NCBI GenBank assembly: GCA_910584405.1
Contig: CAJUAL010000004.1
Location: forward strand, 1 to 64,000
Reading direction: 5' to 3'
Source of the DNA: an uncultured Vampirovibrio sp.
GTDB taxonomy: Bacteria > Cyanobacteriota > Vampirovibrionia > Gastranaerophilales > Gastranaerophilaceae
DNA: 64,000 nt
Both the position numbers and the translations under genes were made by a program. This document shows, one piece after another, positions 17,081 through 25,921 of the stretch (position 1 is the first letter of the stretch; every line of letters starts with the position of its first letter). Under the pieces are notes generated by a model, which saw only the letters and a program-made list of their open reading frames with translations, was not told the origin of the DNA and searched no databases.

Positions 17081-17559
17081 TGGATTTGATTAATATATTC
17101 AGACAAACTGTTGCGAATAACGGTTATGAGGTTATTTGCTGCGCGTTGGCATCAGCGTTTTTTGCACAGGTAATCAAGTTTATATTATTTACTATAAAAA
17201 CAAAAAGAATCAATTTTAAAATATTTTCAACAACCGGCGGAATGCCAAGTGCTCATTCTGCGGGTGTAATGGGTTTATCTACAATGGTTGGTATTTTGCA
17301 AGGTTATGATTCTTATCTTTTTGCAATTTCGCTAGGGTTTTCACTTATTATTATGTATGATGCTGCAGGATTAAGAAGAGCAGCAGGGAAAACAGCAGCT
17401 TGTTTAAATAAAATGATGGATGATTTTTATCATAATGATTTACAAGCAATGGGCGGAAAGCTTAAAGAACTTTTGGGGCATACTCCTTTAGAAGTTTTTG
17501 TCGGTGCAATTTTTGGAATATGTTTTGCTTACCTGTTCCATGCTTTTGTATTGGGATAA
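17080..17559 (+). CDS. divergent PAP2 family membrane protein (DUF212)
   Basis: 159 residues, about four membrane segments, with the family signature STTGGMPSAHSAGVMGLSTM and later DAAGLRRAAGKTA; the tail has LGHTPLEVFVGAIFG. DUF212 proteins are remote relatives of PAP2 phosphatases and have no settled substrate. Translational coupling to the prenyltransferase suggests a role on an isoprenyl phosphate. From memory, the same neighbour pair is common in cyanobacteria. Confidence 0.88.
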   Translation: MDLINIFRQTVANNGYEVICCALASAFFAQVIKFILFTIKTKRINFKIFSTTGGMPSAHSAGVMGLSTMVGILQGYDSYLFAISLGFSLIIMYDAAGLRRAAGKTAACLNKMMDDFYHNDLQAMGGKLKELLGHTPLEVFVGAIFGICFAYLFHAFVLG

Positions 17560-17563
17560 GCTG

Positions 17564-18058
17564 TTAGTTGGTGAATCCCCATTCTGAGTCCCAGTTTTCT
17601 GTGATTTTGTTCTTGCTTAAGGCATTTATGGTAGCGTTGGTAATAGAACCGTATGCCATAGTTGCCAGATTTTCTTCGTTTTCTTCTAAAGTATTTTTAT
17701 CTAAAGCATCGCAAAATCTGTCAAGAGCTTTGATTGTTTTATTGTTTTGCTTGTTAATTAGAAACAGTTTTTTCATATTCGCAATGATTTTTGAATCAGG
17801 TAATTTCATTAATTCTTTTACATCATCGGAATATACGGTTATATCAAGATCAGTCCCGCAATTAGGTGCAGATTGAAGTTTAATATCTAACCCTTTAGTT
17901 GTTTTATCCCATCTTGTACTGTTTTTTACGGTGATTTCTCCGTCTGGAATACTTGTTTCTGTTTCTTTTTCAAATTCTTTTGCAATTTTTTCCCAGCGGG
18001 CTTTGTTGTATTTAATTCCGCTTACATCCATTCTTGCAGTAAAGTTAATATTGTTCAT
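17564..18058 (-). CDS. lineage-specific hypothetical protein with INFTAR tag
   Basis: 164 residues starting MNNINFTARMDVSGIKYNKA, behind AAGGAGAAATT. The short N-terminal tag INFTAR recalls the SFSG/ISFG tags on the proteins at 44402 and 45749. The rest is mixed alpha/beta and highly charged (W..KTTKGLDIKLQSAP, KALDRFCDALDKNTLEENEE). No signal peptide or motif of known activity. Convergent with the DUF212 gene, with only four bases between. Confidence 0.6.
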   Translation of the reverse strand: MNNINFTARMDVSGIKYNKARWEKIAKEFEKETETSIPDGEITVKNSTRWDKTTKGLDIKLQSAPNCGTDLDITVYSDDVKELMKLPDSKIIANMKKLFLINKQNNKTIKALDRFCDALDKNTLEENEENLATMAYGSITNATINALSKNKITENWDSEWGFTN

Positions 18059-18101
18059 AATTTCTCCTTTTTTATATTAAGTGTGGAGAAAATAAATTTT
18101 G

Positions 18102-18758
18102 CTATTTATGCAGATAGTTCATGTTTTGGTTTTGTAAAACGTAATATGCACATCCCCAACCGTTGTTTTTTAGGTTGCATGTATTTTCCCTATTTGTCTC
18201 TGGGGTGCCAGACGGTTTTAGTCCGCCTTTTGAATATTTAAAAGAGAACAAATCTTTACCTATTGTGTTTGGTAAAGAAGGTCCGTTTATGTCTATAAAA
18301 AATGTAATGTAAGTATCTGCTGCTATGTCAATGTTGTCTGCGCTTCTAATCCAAATCGAAGAGCCGTTTAATAATTTGATAGCGTAGTGCATTTTTGTTG
18401 TTGTGTAATTGTCCCAATATCCTCCGTTAAGAAATTTATATTTCGCATCCGGAATACATCTTTTTTTGTTAGTAAATCCGCAGTCAACGGCTATTTTCAT
18501 ATGCGGTTTTAAATAGTTCATAATAGTTTGGCTTTCATTTGGGTCCATTCCGCCTTTAAATCCCCAGCCTGAAACATCACCGTTTTCCTCTTCAGCCATA
18601 CGAATTGCCTGAGATAATATTGATTGGGTTTCTCTTAAGATACTTACTGTTCTTTTTTCAAAAGAGCTTTGTATAAGATTGGGCAGCGTAATTGCTGCTA
18701 CAATTCCTATTATCCCTAAAGTAATCAATACTTCCGCGAGAGTAAAACCTTTATTCAT
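18102..18758 (-). CDS. type IV prepilin-like protein (XRE-paired)
   Basis: 218 residues from ATG 18758, fixed by a GGAGGGACA ribosome binding site; 14 further codons upstream lack one. Leader MNKG, then FTLAEVLITLGIIGIVAAITLP, with Glu at mature position 5. The family core follows: DINGPSLPNTIGKDLFSF and a C-terminal Cys pair (ENTC...GWGC). It is head-to-head with the XRE regulator at 18917 across a 158-base, very AT-rich gap. A protein of the same layout occurs six more times in the window. Confidence 0.85.
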   Translation of the reverse strand: MNKGFTLAEVLITLGIIGIVAAITLPNLIQSSFEKRTVSILRETQSILSQAIRMAEEENGDVSGWGFKGGMDPNESQTIMNYLKPHMKIAVDCGFTNKKRCIPDAKYKFLNGGYWDNYTTTKMHYAIKLLNGSSIWIRSADNIDIAADTYITFFIDINGPSLPNTIGKDLFSFKYSKGGLKPSGTPETNRENTCNLKNNGWGCAYYVLQNQNMNYLHK

Positions 18759-18916
18759 TGTCCCTCCGTTTTTTAGCCATCGTTTTATGAAATTTTTCAA
18801 ATTTTAGTTGATTTATTAATATATTATATTATATATAATAAAAAATCAATATATATTTAGTTAATGAGTTATTTAAATTGTTTGTAAATCAAGTAAGATA
18901 ATATTGAAGGTGGTTT

Positions 18917-19237
18917 ATGAACATAAAAGTTTTACTGGGTAAAAGGATAAAAGAAATAAGGCTTAAAAACGGTTATACTCAAGAAAAACTTGCAGAATTG
19001 GCAGGGATAGAGATTCCGAGTTTAAGTAATATCGAGAACGGTAAAAATTACCCCAGTCATGAAACTTTGGAGAAAATATCTTCTGCGCTTTGCGTAAGAC
19101 CTTTTGAATTATATTTATTTGAGTATTATAAAAGTAAAACGGAAATTATTGACGAAATGATGCAGAAAATGCAGGAAGACGATGTGCTTGCAAGGAAAAT
19201 GTATCAGTATTTTTTGTGTGTTAAGTCTGCTAAATAA
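18917..19237 (+). CDS. XRE-family HTH regulator, divergent from prepilin
   Basis: 106 residues. The first 65 form a classic XRE helix-turn-helix: LGKRIKEIRLKNGYTQEKLAELAGIEIPSLSNIENGKNYPSHETLEKISSAL, interrupted here only for quotation. A helical C-terminal half (KTEIIDEMMQKMQEDDVLAR) probably dimerises. It has a GGTGG ribosome binding site. It is closely similar in length and layout to the XRE protein at 52317, and both face a prepilin gene, so local control of that gene is the simplest role. Confidence 0.8.
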   Translation: MNIKVLLGKRIKEIRLKNGYTQEKLAELAGIEIPSLSNIENGKNYPSHETLEKISSALCVRPFELYLFEYYKSKTEIIDEMMQKMQEDDVLARKMYQYFLCVKSAK

Positions 19238-19311
19238 ATTTAAAAATCTTTATATCAGATTGCAAAATATATTCTTGTTGTGTACAATTAACTCAAACAA
19301 GGGAGTTTTTT

Positions 19312-20031
19312 ATGCCAGAAGTACAGAAACGAATTTTGATAGTTGATGATGATGATGAAATCAGAGAACTTTTAGAGTTTGATATAAGAAGCAGCGGATA
19401 TTTTGTTGATACTGCAAAAGACGGATTAGAGGGGTTAAATAAAGCATTAAATAATACTTATGATTTGGTGTTGTTAGACGTAATGATGCCTAAGATGAGC
19501 GGGTTTGATGTTTGTAAGAATATTCGTCAGGCAAAATTGGCGGTACCTGTTTTGATGCTTACTGCAAAGGGAACTATTGAAGATAAAACAAGCGGATTTG
19601 ACTGCGGCGCGGATGATTATTTGGTGAAGCCGTTTGATATTCAGGAAGTTTTGTTAAGAATAAGAGTTTTATTACGCAGGAATTCCGTAAGTGTGGAAAA
19701 TAAATCCCCGTTATCTAATGAAGTTTTAAGATGCGGAGATATTGAGATATTCCCTGAATCATTAGAGGCTGTTATTGTAAATCGGAAGGTTAAGTTAACA
19801 CCGACCGAGTTTGAGATTTTATATTGTCTTATGCAGCATTTTAATAATCCTGTCACTCTTGCAACCCTTTTGGATGAAGTTTGGGGATATGACAGCAATG
19901 AAGATGTAAGAATGCTTAGAGTTCATGTCGGCGGATTAAGAAATAAGATTGAACTTAATGCGAAAACTCCTATATATTTACATACGGTGACAAATGTAGG
20001 GTATAAGTTAACACCGTTTTCTAAAGAGTAG
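19312..20031 (+). CDS. OmpR/PhoB-family response regulator
   Basis: 239 residues. Receiver domain with acidic pocket D12/D13, phosphoacceptor D56 (LVLLDVMMP), T84 (LTAKG) and K106 (VKPF); winged-helix DNA-binding domain at about 135-235 (LTPTEFEILYCLMQHFNNPV, VRMLRVHVGGLRNKIE, TVTNVGYKL). All key residues are present. GGGAG lies before the ATG. The histidine kinase gene starts four bases after its stop, so the two form one operon. Confidence 0.9.
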   Translation: MPEVQKRILIVDDDDEIRELLEFDIRSSGYFVDTAKDGLEGLNKALNNTYDLVLLDVMMPKMSGFDVCKNIRQAKLAVPVLMLTAKGTIEDKTSGFDCGADDYLVKPFDIQEVLLRIRVLLRRNSVSVENKSPLSNEVLRCGDIEIFPESLEAVIVNRKVKLTPTEFEILYCLMQHFNNPVTLATLLDEVWGYDSNEDVRMLRVHVGGLRNKIELNAKTPIYLHTVTNVGYKLTPFSKE

Positions 20032-20034
20032 TTC

Positions 20035-21714
20035 ATGAAAAAATACAGTTACGGGTTAAAAAAGTTAAAAATTATTGAACAAATTGCGATAGTATTTTTT
20101 ATCGCGGTTGTATTTCCGATGACTATAAGCGGGTTTATTATCAACAATATTAACCAGCAGTCAGTAAGACACCAACTTCGGGAATCTGCAATACTTGTTG
20201 CAAGTATGGTATCTGATGAGATTGATTTTTTTGTAAAAACAAATGAATCAACATTAGGACAAATTGCAGATACTTTGGAATATTTGCCAACAAAAGCTTC
20301 AAAACAAAAATTTATCAAAGATTTTTCACGCAGGTATCCGAATTGTGAAGATATTATCTTAGCAAAAGATGTGAAAGAGCTTGAAAACGTTACTCAAAAG
20401 TTTAATCTCGATAACAAGCCAGTTATGTCAACTCAAATGCGCGACGGTTCTTTTTTGGTTGTAATTTTTGGGGTTGATAACTGGGATTCTCAGTTATTTA
20501 AGTCGTTAGAAAATGATAACAGACAGATTTATATTATGGATAAAAATAATCGTCTTTTATCTTCTCACAATTTTACTCCTGACGTTTTTGCAGAAACCAT
20601 TAAGATTCTACCTGATGAGAAAATTGAAGATGCTCCGGTATTGTTTGGTGATGAGAAGAACAGACCGATTATATACCTTCACAGGAAGAACCCTGATATG
20701 ACAATCGTTGTTAATACGACAGAAAATATGGCAAAAAAAGCAATTCTGGATAACAGGGTTAAAATTATCCTTGCGGTATTATCTACAATTTTATCTATGA
20801 TGGTTTTAATCGGGTTTTATATTTATTATTTGTATATTAATATAAGACAGTTATTTAAGGCTGTTATTGCGTTATCAAAGGGTAATTATCAACGCCAGAT
20901 AAGACTTTTGACAACAAGCTTTACTCCGTATGAAATTGTTTTCCTTGCAAATGAGTTTAACAATATGGCGTCAGAAATTCATAAGTCATATTTGCAGTTA
21001 AAACGTAAAAATATTGAATTAAAAGAGTTAAACGAGTTTCGTTCAAATTTGTTAGATACAGTAAGCCACGAATTGAGAACCCCGTTAACAAGTATTCAGG
21101 GGTATACTTCAAGATTAATGAGGCAGGATATTGTAATTGATGAAGAAACAAAACAAAAATCTTTAAGGATAATAAAAGAACAATCAGAACGTCTGAAACG
21201 ACTTATTGAGGACCTGTTGACTATTCCTGATATAGAAGGAATGCGCTTGAGAACGGTTAATACTAATGTATGGCTGAGTGATGTATTGGAGCAGTCTAAG
21301 TTGCTTTTGCGCAAAAACGATGGGCATGAAATTATAATAAATTTAAACGATGATTTTCCTCAAGTTTATGCTGATAAAGGCAGATTGGAACAGGTTTTTG
21401 TTAATTTGTTTGAAAATGCCGTAAAATATTCTTATCCGGACACGCCGATTATTGTAGATACTGCTGTGCAGGGTGATAATGCGGTCATTCGTGTAAAAAA
21501 TTCTTGCGATAAAATTCCTGAAAAGAAATTAAAAACTTTGTTTGAAAAGTTTATCCGCCTTGATGATAATATGACAAGAACAACCCGCGGTTCAGGGTTA
21601 GGACTGTTTATTGTAAAAGGTTTAATAGAGGCTATGGAAGGCTCAATAACATTGTCATCTTCGGATGAAGGCTTTTGTGCCGAGGTTATAATAAAGCTTG
21701 CAAGGGAAGAGTAG
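20035..21714 (+). CDS. membrane sensor histidine kinase with degenerate G1 box
   Basis: 559 residues. Membrane segments at about 14-36 and 243-267 enclose a roughly 205-residue extracytoplasmic sensor. HAMP-like linker, HisKA with H345 (TVSHELRTPL), and an HATPase domain with N box (EQVFVNLFENAVKYS) and G2 box (GSGLGL). The G1 box, normally DxGxGIP, reads NSCDKIP: the adenine-contacting Asp is Asn and both Gly are lost. ATP binding may be weak or altered. It pairs with the response regulator just upstream; the signal is unknown. tadA starts two bases after the stop. Confidence 0.88.
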   Translation: MKKYSYGLKKLKIIEQIAIVFFIAVVFPMTISGFIINNINQQSVRHQLRESAILVASMVSDEIDFFVKTNESTLGQIADTLEYLPTKASKQKFIKDFSRRYPNCEDIILAKDVKELENVTQKFNLDNKPVMSTQMRDGSFLVVIFGVDNWDSQLFKSLENDNRQIYIMDKNNRLLSSHNFTPDVFAETIKILPDEKIEDAPVLFGDEKNRPIIYLHRKNPDMTIVVNTTENMAKKAILDNRVKIILAVLSTILSMMVLIGFYIYYLYINIRQLFKAVIALSKGNYQRQIRLLTTSFTPYEIVFLANEFNNMASEIHKSYLQLKRKNIELKELNEFRSNLLDTVSHELRTPLTSIQGYTSRLMRQDIVIDEETKQKSLRIIKEQSERLKRLIEDLLTIPDIEGMRLRTVNTNVWLSDVLEQSKLLLRKNDGHEIIINLNDDFPQVYADKGRLEQVFVNLFENAVKYSYPDTPIIVDTAVQGDNAVIRVKNSCDKIPEKKLKTLFEKFIRLDDNMTRTTRGSGLGLFIVKGLIEAMEGSITLSSSDEGFCAEVIIKLAREE

Positions 21715-21716
21715 CT

Positions 21717-22148
21717 ATGGATTTTATGCAAAAAGCTCTTGATATTGCAAAAAACTCGGACGGTGATATTCCTGTCGGAGCGGTTGTTGTAAAAAACTGT
21801 GAGATTATAGCATCAGCTTGTAATACCCGAGAAAAAGATAATGATGTGACATCTCACGCCGAAATACTTGCAATCAGGCAAGCTGAGCAACTTTTAGGAA
21901 ATTGGCGGCTTGACGGATGCGAGATTTATGTAACTCTGGAGCCTTGTCCTATGTGCGGTTGGGCTATTTTACAATCAAGGATAAAAAGTGTTTATTTTGG
22001 AAGTTATGATACAAATTACGGAGCATTCACGTCAAAAATTGATTTACGTAAAATTCATAACGGTGCAAAGCTTAATGTCTACGGCGGGATAATGGAAGAT
22101 GAATGCGATAAATTACTTGATGATTTTTTTTCTAAAATTCGCGGATAA
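21717..22148 (+). CDS. tadA: tRNA-specific adenosine deaminase
   Basis: Converts A34 to inosine in tRNA-Arg(ACG). 143 residues from ATG 21717, with GGGAAGAG upstream. Cytidine-deaminase-fold motifs: IPVGAVVV, zinc-binding and catalytic HAE (TSHAEILAIRQA) and PCPMC (LEPCPMCGWAI). Length and the C-terminal LLDDFF helix fit TadA better than guanine deaminase. It is linked to the two-component genes by spacing only; no functional tie is evident. Confidence 0.88.
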   Translation: MDFMQKALDIAKNSDGDIPVGAVVVKNCEIIASACNTREKDNDVTSHAEILAIRQAEQLLGNWRLDGCEIYVTLEPCPMCGWAILQSRIKSVYFGSYDTNYGAFTSKIDLRKIHNGAKLNVYGGIMEDECDKLLDDFFSKIRG

Positions 22149-22153
22149 TTATT

Positions 22154-22492
22154 TTATTCTTCAACTTCATCAACCCATTTTTTTGCATCAAACCGCAGGT
22201 CTGTAAGCCGCATTTCAAGTGATTCTACATAGGGCTTAAATTTTACCAGCAATTGTGTTTTTCTAAGCATCAATTCCTGTGCAACAGTCGGGGTTTTGCA
22301 GGCAATAACCATTATTGAACCCTTTATCATTGAGTAGGGTCTTGAATTTTTTGCAAATTTTTCTCCAGCAACTTTTGCCCAAAATTTACACAAATTCGCA
22401 CGAGTAATAGCTTTTCGTACCGCAGCGTGTTTCATTAAATCTGCGATGATATCTTCTATGTTTTGGAATTTGGTGTATAAAATTTTTTTCAT
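22154..22492 (-). CDS. DUF721/DciA-like protein
   Basis: 112 residues from ATG 22492. The DUF721 core is present: FQNIEDIIADLMKHAAVRKA, FWAKVAGEKFAKNSRPYS, IKGSIMVIACKTPTVAQEL, LRKTQLLVKF. DciA proteins of this family load the replicative helicase in bacteria that lack DnaC/DnaI. A start 13 codons upstream (22531) would overlap the divergent nrnA start codon; neither start has a clear ribosome binding site. Convergent with tadA. Confidence 0.75.
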   Translation of the reverse strand: MKKILYTKFQNIEDIIADLMKHAAVRKAITRANLCKFWAKVAGEKFAKNSRPYSMIKGSIMVIACKTPTVAQELMLRKTQLLVKFKPYVESLEMRLTDLRFDAKKWVDEVEE

Positions 22493-22530
22493 AAGTTTTT
22501 TATAGAAAGTTTTTGTGCTAAAATTTAGCA

Positions 22531-23502
22531 ATGGTCATTGAACAAATTGATAGTAACATAAAGAATTCTAAAAATATATTACTTGTATCGCATATAAATC
22601 CTGATGGTGACACTCTCGGTTCAATGTGTGGTATGTATTCCGCTATTAAAGATAATTATAAAAAAAAGTGTGATATGGTCTGTGTTTCAGATATACCCGT
22701 TACTTATAATTTTATTCCGTATATTGACCAAGTCAAAAATATCTCGGAATTTGACCTTTCTCGAGAATACGATTTGGTTATAACTCTTGATGTTGCAGCA
22801 ATTGACAGATGTGTTGATGCTCAGATTCTTTTTGAAAAAGCAAAAAATACAATAAATATTGATCATCATCAAACAAATCCTTTGTATGCTCAAGTGAATC
22901 TTGTTAAACCTGAAGCTTCTGCAACAGCTGAAGTTTTGGTTGATTTGTTTGAGGAAATGGGGCTGAAGGTATCTTTAAACACTGCAATATGTTTATATGT
23001 CGGAATTTTGACAGATACGGGCAGTTTCAAGTTTTCTAATACAAGGCCGAATACTTTACTTTGCGCGTCAAATCTTGTCGGACTTGGTGTTAAACCTGAT
23101 GAGATGTATCAAAAATGTTATGAATCACAGTCGAAAGATATGGTTTTATTTCAAAGTTATTGTGTGAATAAGGCTGAGTTTTGTAATGATGACAAAATTG
23201 CTTATACTGTAGTTTATAAAAAGGATTTAGAAAAGTTTAACAATAAAGGTGAAGACTTTACTGACGGATTGACAGAGAAACTTCGTGCAATTGTTACAAC
23301 AGAAATTGCTTTTGTTGTAAAAGAAGTTGGAGCAGGCGTTTCAAAGGTATCAATGCGCAGTAAAGAAAAAGATATAGCGAAAGTGTGTATGGCATTTGGC
23401 GGAGGCGGTCACAAGCTTGCTGCCGGAGCTTTAATAAAGGCAAATCCCGAAAAAGCGATTAAGATGATATTAAGTGAAATTAAGAATAAAAATTTATGTT
23501 AA
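22531..23502 (+). CDS. nrnA: DHH-family phosphoesterase, NrnA-like oligoribonuclease/pAp phosphatase
   Basis: 323 residues. DHH motifs: H21 with NPDGD (D25, D27), LDVA (D87), D111-H112-H113 (NIDHHQTN), GILTDTGSF, and the DHHA1 signature GGGGHKLAAGA near the C-terminus. Degrades short RNA or dinucleotides and pAp; the family also includes c-di-nucleotide phosphodiesterases. The stop overlaps the YihY gene start by seven bases. Confidence 0.88.
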   Translation: MVIEQIDSNIKNSKNILLVSHINPDGDTLGSMCGMYSAIKDNYKKKCDMVCVSDIPVTYNFIPYIDQVKNISEFDLSREYDLVITLDVAAIDRCVDAQILFEKAKNTINIDHHQTNPLYAQVNLVKPEASATAEVLVDLFEEMGLKVSLNTAICLYVGILTDTGSFKFSNTRPNTLLCASNLVGLGVKPDEMYQKCYESQSKDMVLFQSYCVNKAEFCNDDKIAYTVVYKKDLEKFNNKGEDFTDGLTEKLRAIVTTEIAFVVKEVGAGVSKVSMRSKEKDIAKVCMAFGGGGHKLAAGALIKANPEKAIKMILSEIKNKNLC

Positions 23503-24416
23503 AAAAACTCTTAAAAAATAAATTTATACGCAGTTTGGTTCATCTTGTAAAGTCAATTATCAAAAACGATTTTTACGGAATGGCTGCCGAGATGGGCTTT
23601 ATGCTTGTTGTCGGTATTTTTCCGTTTATGCTTTTCTTAATGACAATATTTGGCTGGCTTGGTAACAGGTCTTATTTGGATTCGATTTTAAGAGTTTTAT
23701 CAAATATTATGCCAATGCAGGCGATGAATCTTTTGAAATCCGTGCTTGAAGAAACGATGATTTTTAATCACGGAAAACTTCTTGCAATTATCGGTATAAT
23801 AACAACAATTGTATTGTCGACAAACGGGGTTGCGGTGATTCTTAAAGGGTTGAACCGAGCTTATAAGGTTGAAGAAACAAGGAGTTTTATTTATACGAGG
23901 ATTTTATCGTTTTTAATGGTTTTTGTTAATTTTCTTGTTTTATTTTTGACAATTAACATAATAATTTTCGGTAAAGTTATTATAATGTTTCTTGTTGCAC
24001 ATTTTAATATGTCAAAAGGTTTGGCGTTAACGATTTTAACTCTTCGTTGGCCTGTTTCGTTTTTGGCGTTATATTTAATGGCGTTTTTGAGTTACTATAT
24101 TTTACCTGATTTAAGAGGTAATGATGCTTATAAACGTAAAAGTGCACTCCCCGGAACCGTGTTTTTTACAACATTTTGGTTAGTCGGCTCGTGGGGCTTT
24201 TCTGTTTATGTGAACAATTTGAGTACGTATAACCTTGTATACGGAACAATCGGTGCATTTTTCATATTGATGTTTTGGCTTTACTATACATCAATTTTAT
24301 TACTTATCGGAGGGGAGATAAATTCGCAGGTGTATAACCGTTTATCAACACGTTCTAACGAATTAAGAGAAGAAATTGCGAATTTACGTCGTGCCGGTAA
24401 AAAATTTGATAATTAA
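23496..24416 (+). CDS. YihY/BrkB-family inner-membrane protein
   Basis: 306 residues with about six membrane helices and the family hallmarks GMAAEMGFMLVVGIFPFML near residue 30, NGVAVILKGLNRAYKVEETR in the middle, and YGTIGAFFILMFWLYYTSI followed by LLIGGEINS near the C-terminus. Once called ribonuclease BN by mistake; the physiological role is unsettled. Overlaps nrnA by seven bases, so co-translated. Confidence 0.88.
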   Translation: MLKKLLKNKFIRSLVHLVKSIIKNDFYGMAAEMGFMLVVGIFPFMLFLMTIFGWLGNRSYLDSILRVLSNIMPMQAMNLLKSVLEETMIFNHGKLLAIIGIITTIVLSTNGVAVILKGLNRAYKVEETRSFIYTRILSFLMVFVNFLVLFLTINIIIFGKVIIMFLVAHFNMSKGLALTILTLRWPVSFLALYLMAFLSYYILPDLRGNDAYKRKSALPGTVFFTTFWLVGSWGFSVYVNNLSTYNLVYGTIGAFFILMFWLYYTSILLLIGGEINSQVYNRLSTRSNELREEIANLRRAGKKFDN

Positions 24417-24505
24417 TAATTCTTAATATTTTCCATTCATATAAAGCAATAATATTCTGTATATTGTTTTTATATATTTACAGGGGATATATTAAGGAGA
24501 AAATT

Positions 24506-25873
24506 ATGGGAAATTTATCTGTTGGTATGGCTAACAATACTTTATCTGCGGTGCTTTCGTCACGGGTTTCGAAACCTGCTATGCAGAAAATTCAAGCTAA
24601 CGGGCTTTTGAATTTTAGGGCAACTAATATGAATAAAGAGGAGTTGTTAGCTCTCATTGACGATATTGTGTCAAACGAATATCTTGATACTGAGTTAAAG
24701 ATAAAGCTTCTACAACTTATTTTAGAGATGTTGGAAAAAGAGATGGGAAAAATCCCGACTCCGACAGAGCCTGCGCCTGCACCGGAGCCTACAGTAGTAC
24801 CAGCTCCAACGGTACCGACACCAGAACCAACCACAGTGCCTTCACCCGGTCCGATTCCTGAACCGACAGAGCCGACAGTTGTACCGGAACCAACAGATGT
24901 GCCGGAGCCGACAGTTGCGCCTTCCCCGAATCCGCTACCGTTTCCGCTGCCGATAAATCCTTGGCCGGTTAAACCTGATCCAAATCCTGATGAGTATCCT
25001 GAAATTGATACTAATGGGGTAATTGAATCTTTCGGACAAGGAAGAACAGGAGATTGTTATTTACTGTCTTCGCTTATGGCTCTTGCGTCAAATAAGGAAG
25101 GTGCAAAGATATTAAAAGATAATATTTCTAAAAATTCTGACGGCAGTGTAACTATAACATTGCCAGGGGCAATGCTTGCTGATAGAGAATTAAGAAAAGA
25201 CGGTTATACATCAAGAATTACGGGAGCATATACTATAACAAAAGAAGAATTTTATAATGCCCGTCAAAGCGGTAAGTATTCAAGAGGCGACGATGATGTT
25301 TTATTGTATGAATTAGCTTTTGAAAAATACCGCACACAGGTTCTTGAAACTAAAGATGCTAACCATACTCGACAAGCATTTGATGTCGGTCGCTATATTG
25401 GAGGCGGTACTTATGCGGATCCGTTAAAAGGCGGATTAGAAGTTGATGCAATGTTTGTATTAAGTGCTAATATGGGTACTGAATATTCTATTGGCGAAAA
25501 TAAGGACGTTATTACTGAGTTACCAAAAGCTGCCAGTTGCAGGCCTGCTTCGATCAATCTTGATTATGACCAAACTTCAAGACGCGAAATAGACAGATAT
25601 TTAAAACGTTTTGAAAGAGATCCTGAACGTTATGCTCTTACGGCGGCTTTCCGTTCTTCTGCAACCTCAGGACATGCTTATCACTTGAAGGAAGTTTCAG
25701 GCAATAACGTTATTTTAGTAAACCCTTGGGATTCTGATAAAGAAATTGTTATGTCAAAAGATGAATTTCTTCGTCAGGCAGAATGTATTACTGTATGGGA
25801 TACTAAAGAAAAAGGTTTTTGGCAGGGAGCAAAAGATCTTTTCGATGATTTTTGTGACAACCTTTTTGCATAA
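24506..25873 (+). CDS. calpain-like (C2) cysteine protease with Pro-rich linker
   Basis: 455 residues from ATG 24506 (AAGGAGAAAATT upstream). N-terminal 80 residues: hydrophobic/helical head. Residues 84-163: a Pro-rich linker built from PEPT/PTEP-type repeats. Residues 170-435: a papain-like calpain core with the oxyanion Gln and catalytic Cys in FGQGRTGDCYLLSSLMALA (Q178, C184), His in SGHAYHLKEV (H390) and Asn in LVNPWDSD (N406). All three catalytic residues are in calpain order. No classical signal peptide, so secretion would need another route. Bacterial calpains are uncommon; the substrate is unknown. Confidence 0.78.
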   Translation: MGNLSVGMANNTLSAVLSSRVSKPAMQKIQANGLLNFRATNMNKEELLALIDDIVSNEYLDTELKIKLLQLILEMLEKEMGKIPTPTEPAPAPEPTVVPAPTVPTPEPTTVPSPGPIPEPTEPTVVPEPTDVPEPTVAPSPNPLPFPLPINPWPVKPDPNPDEYPEIDTNGVIESFGQGRTGDCYLLSSLMALASNKEGAKILKDNISKNSDGSVTITLPGAMLADRELRKDGYTSRITGAYTITKEEFYNARQSGKYSRGDDDVLLYELAFEKYRTQVLETKDANHTRQAFDVGRYIGGGTYADPLKGGLEVDAMFVLSANMGTEYSIGENKDVITELPKAASCRPASINLDYDQTSRREIDRYLKRFERDPERYALTAAFRSSATSGHAYHLKEVSGNNVILVNPWDSDKEIVMSKDEFLRQAECITVWDTKEKGFWQGAKDLFDDFCDNLFA

Positions 25874-25921
25874 ATTTGACCCTGACTTTACATTTATACC
25901 TGTTCTTGTTATCATTCAGGT

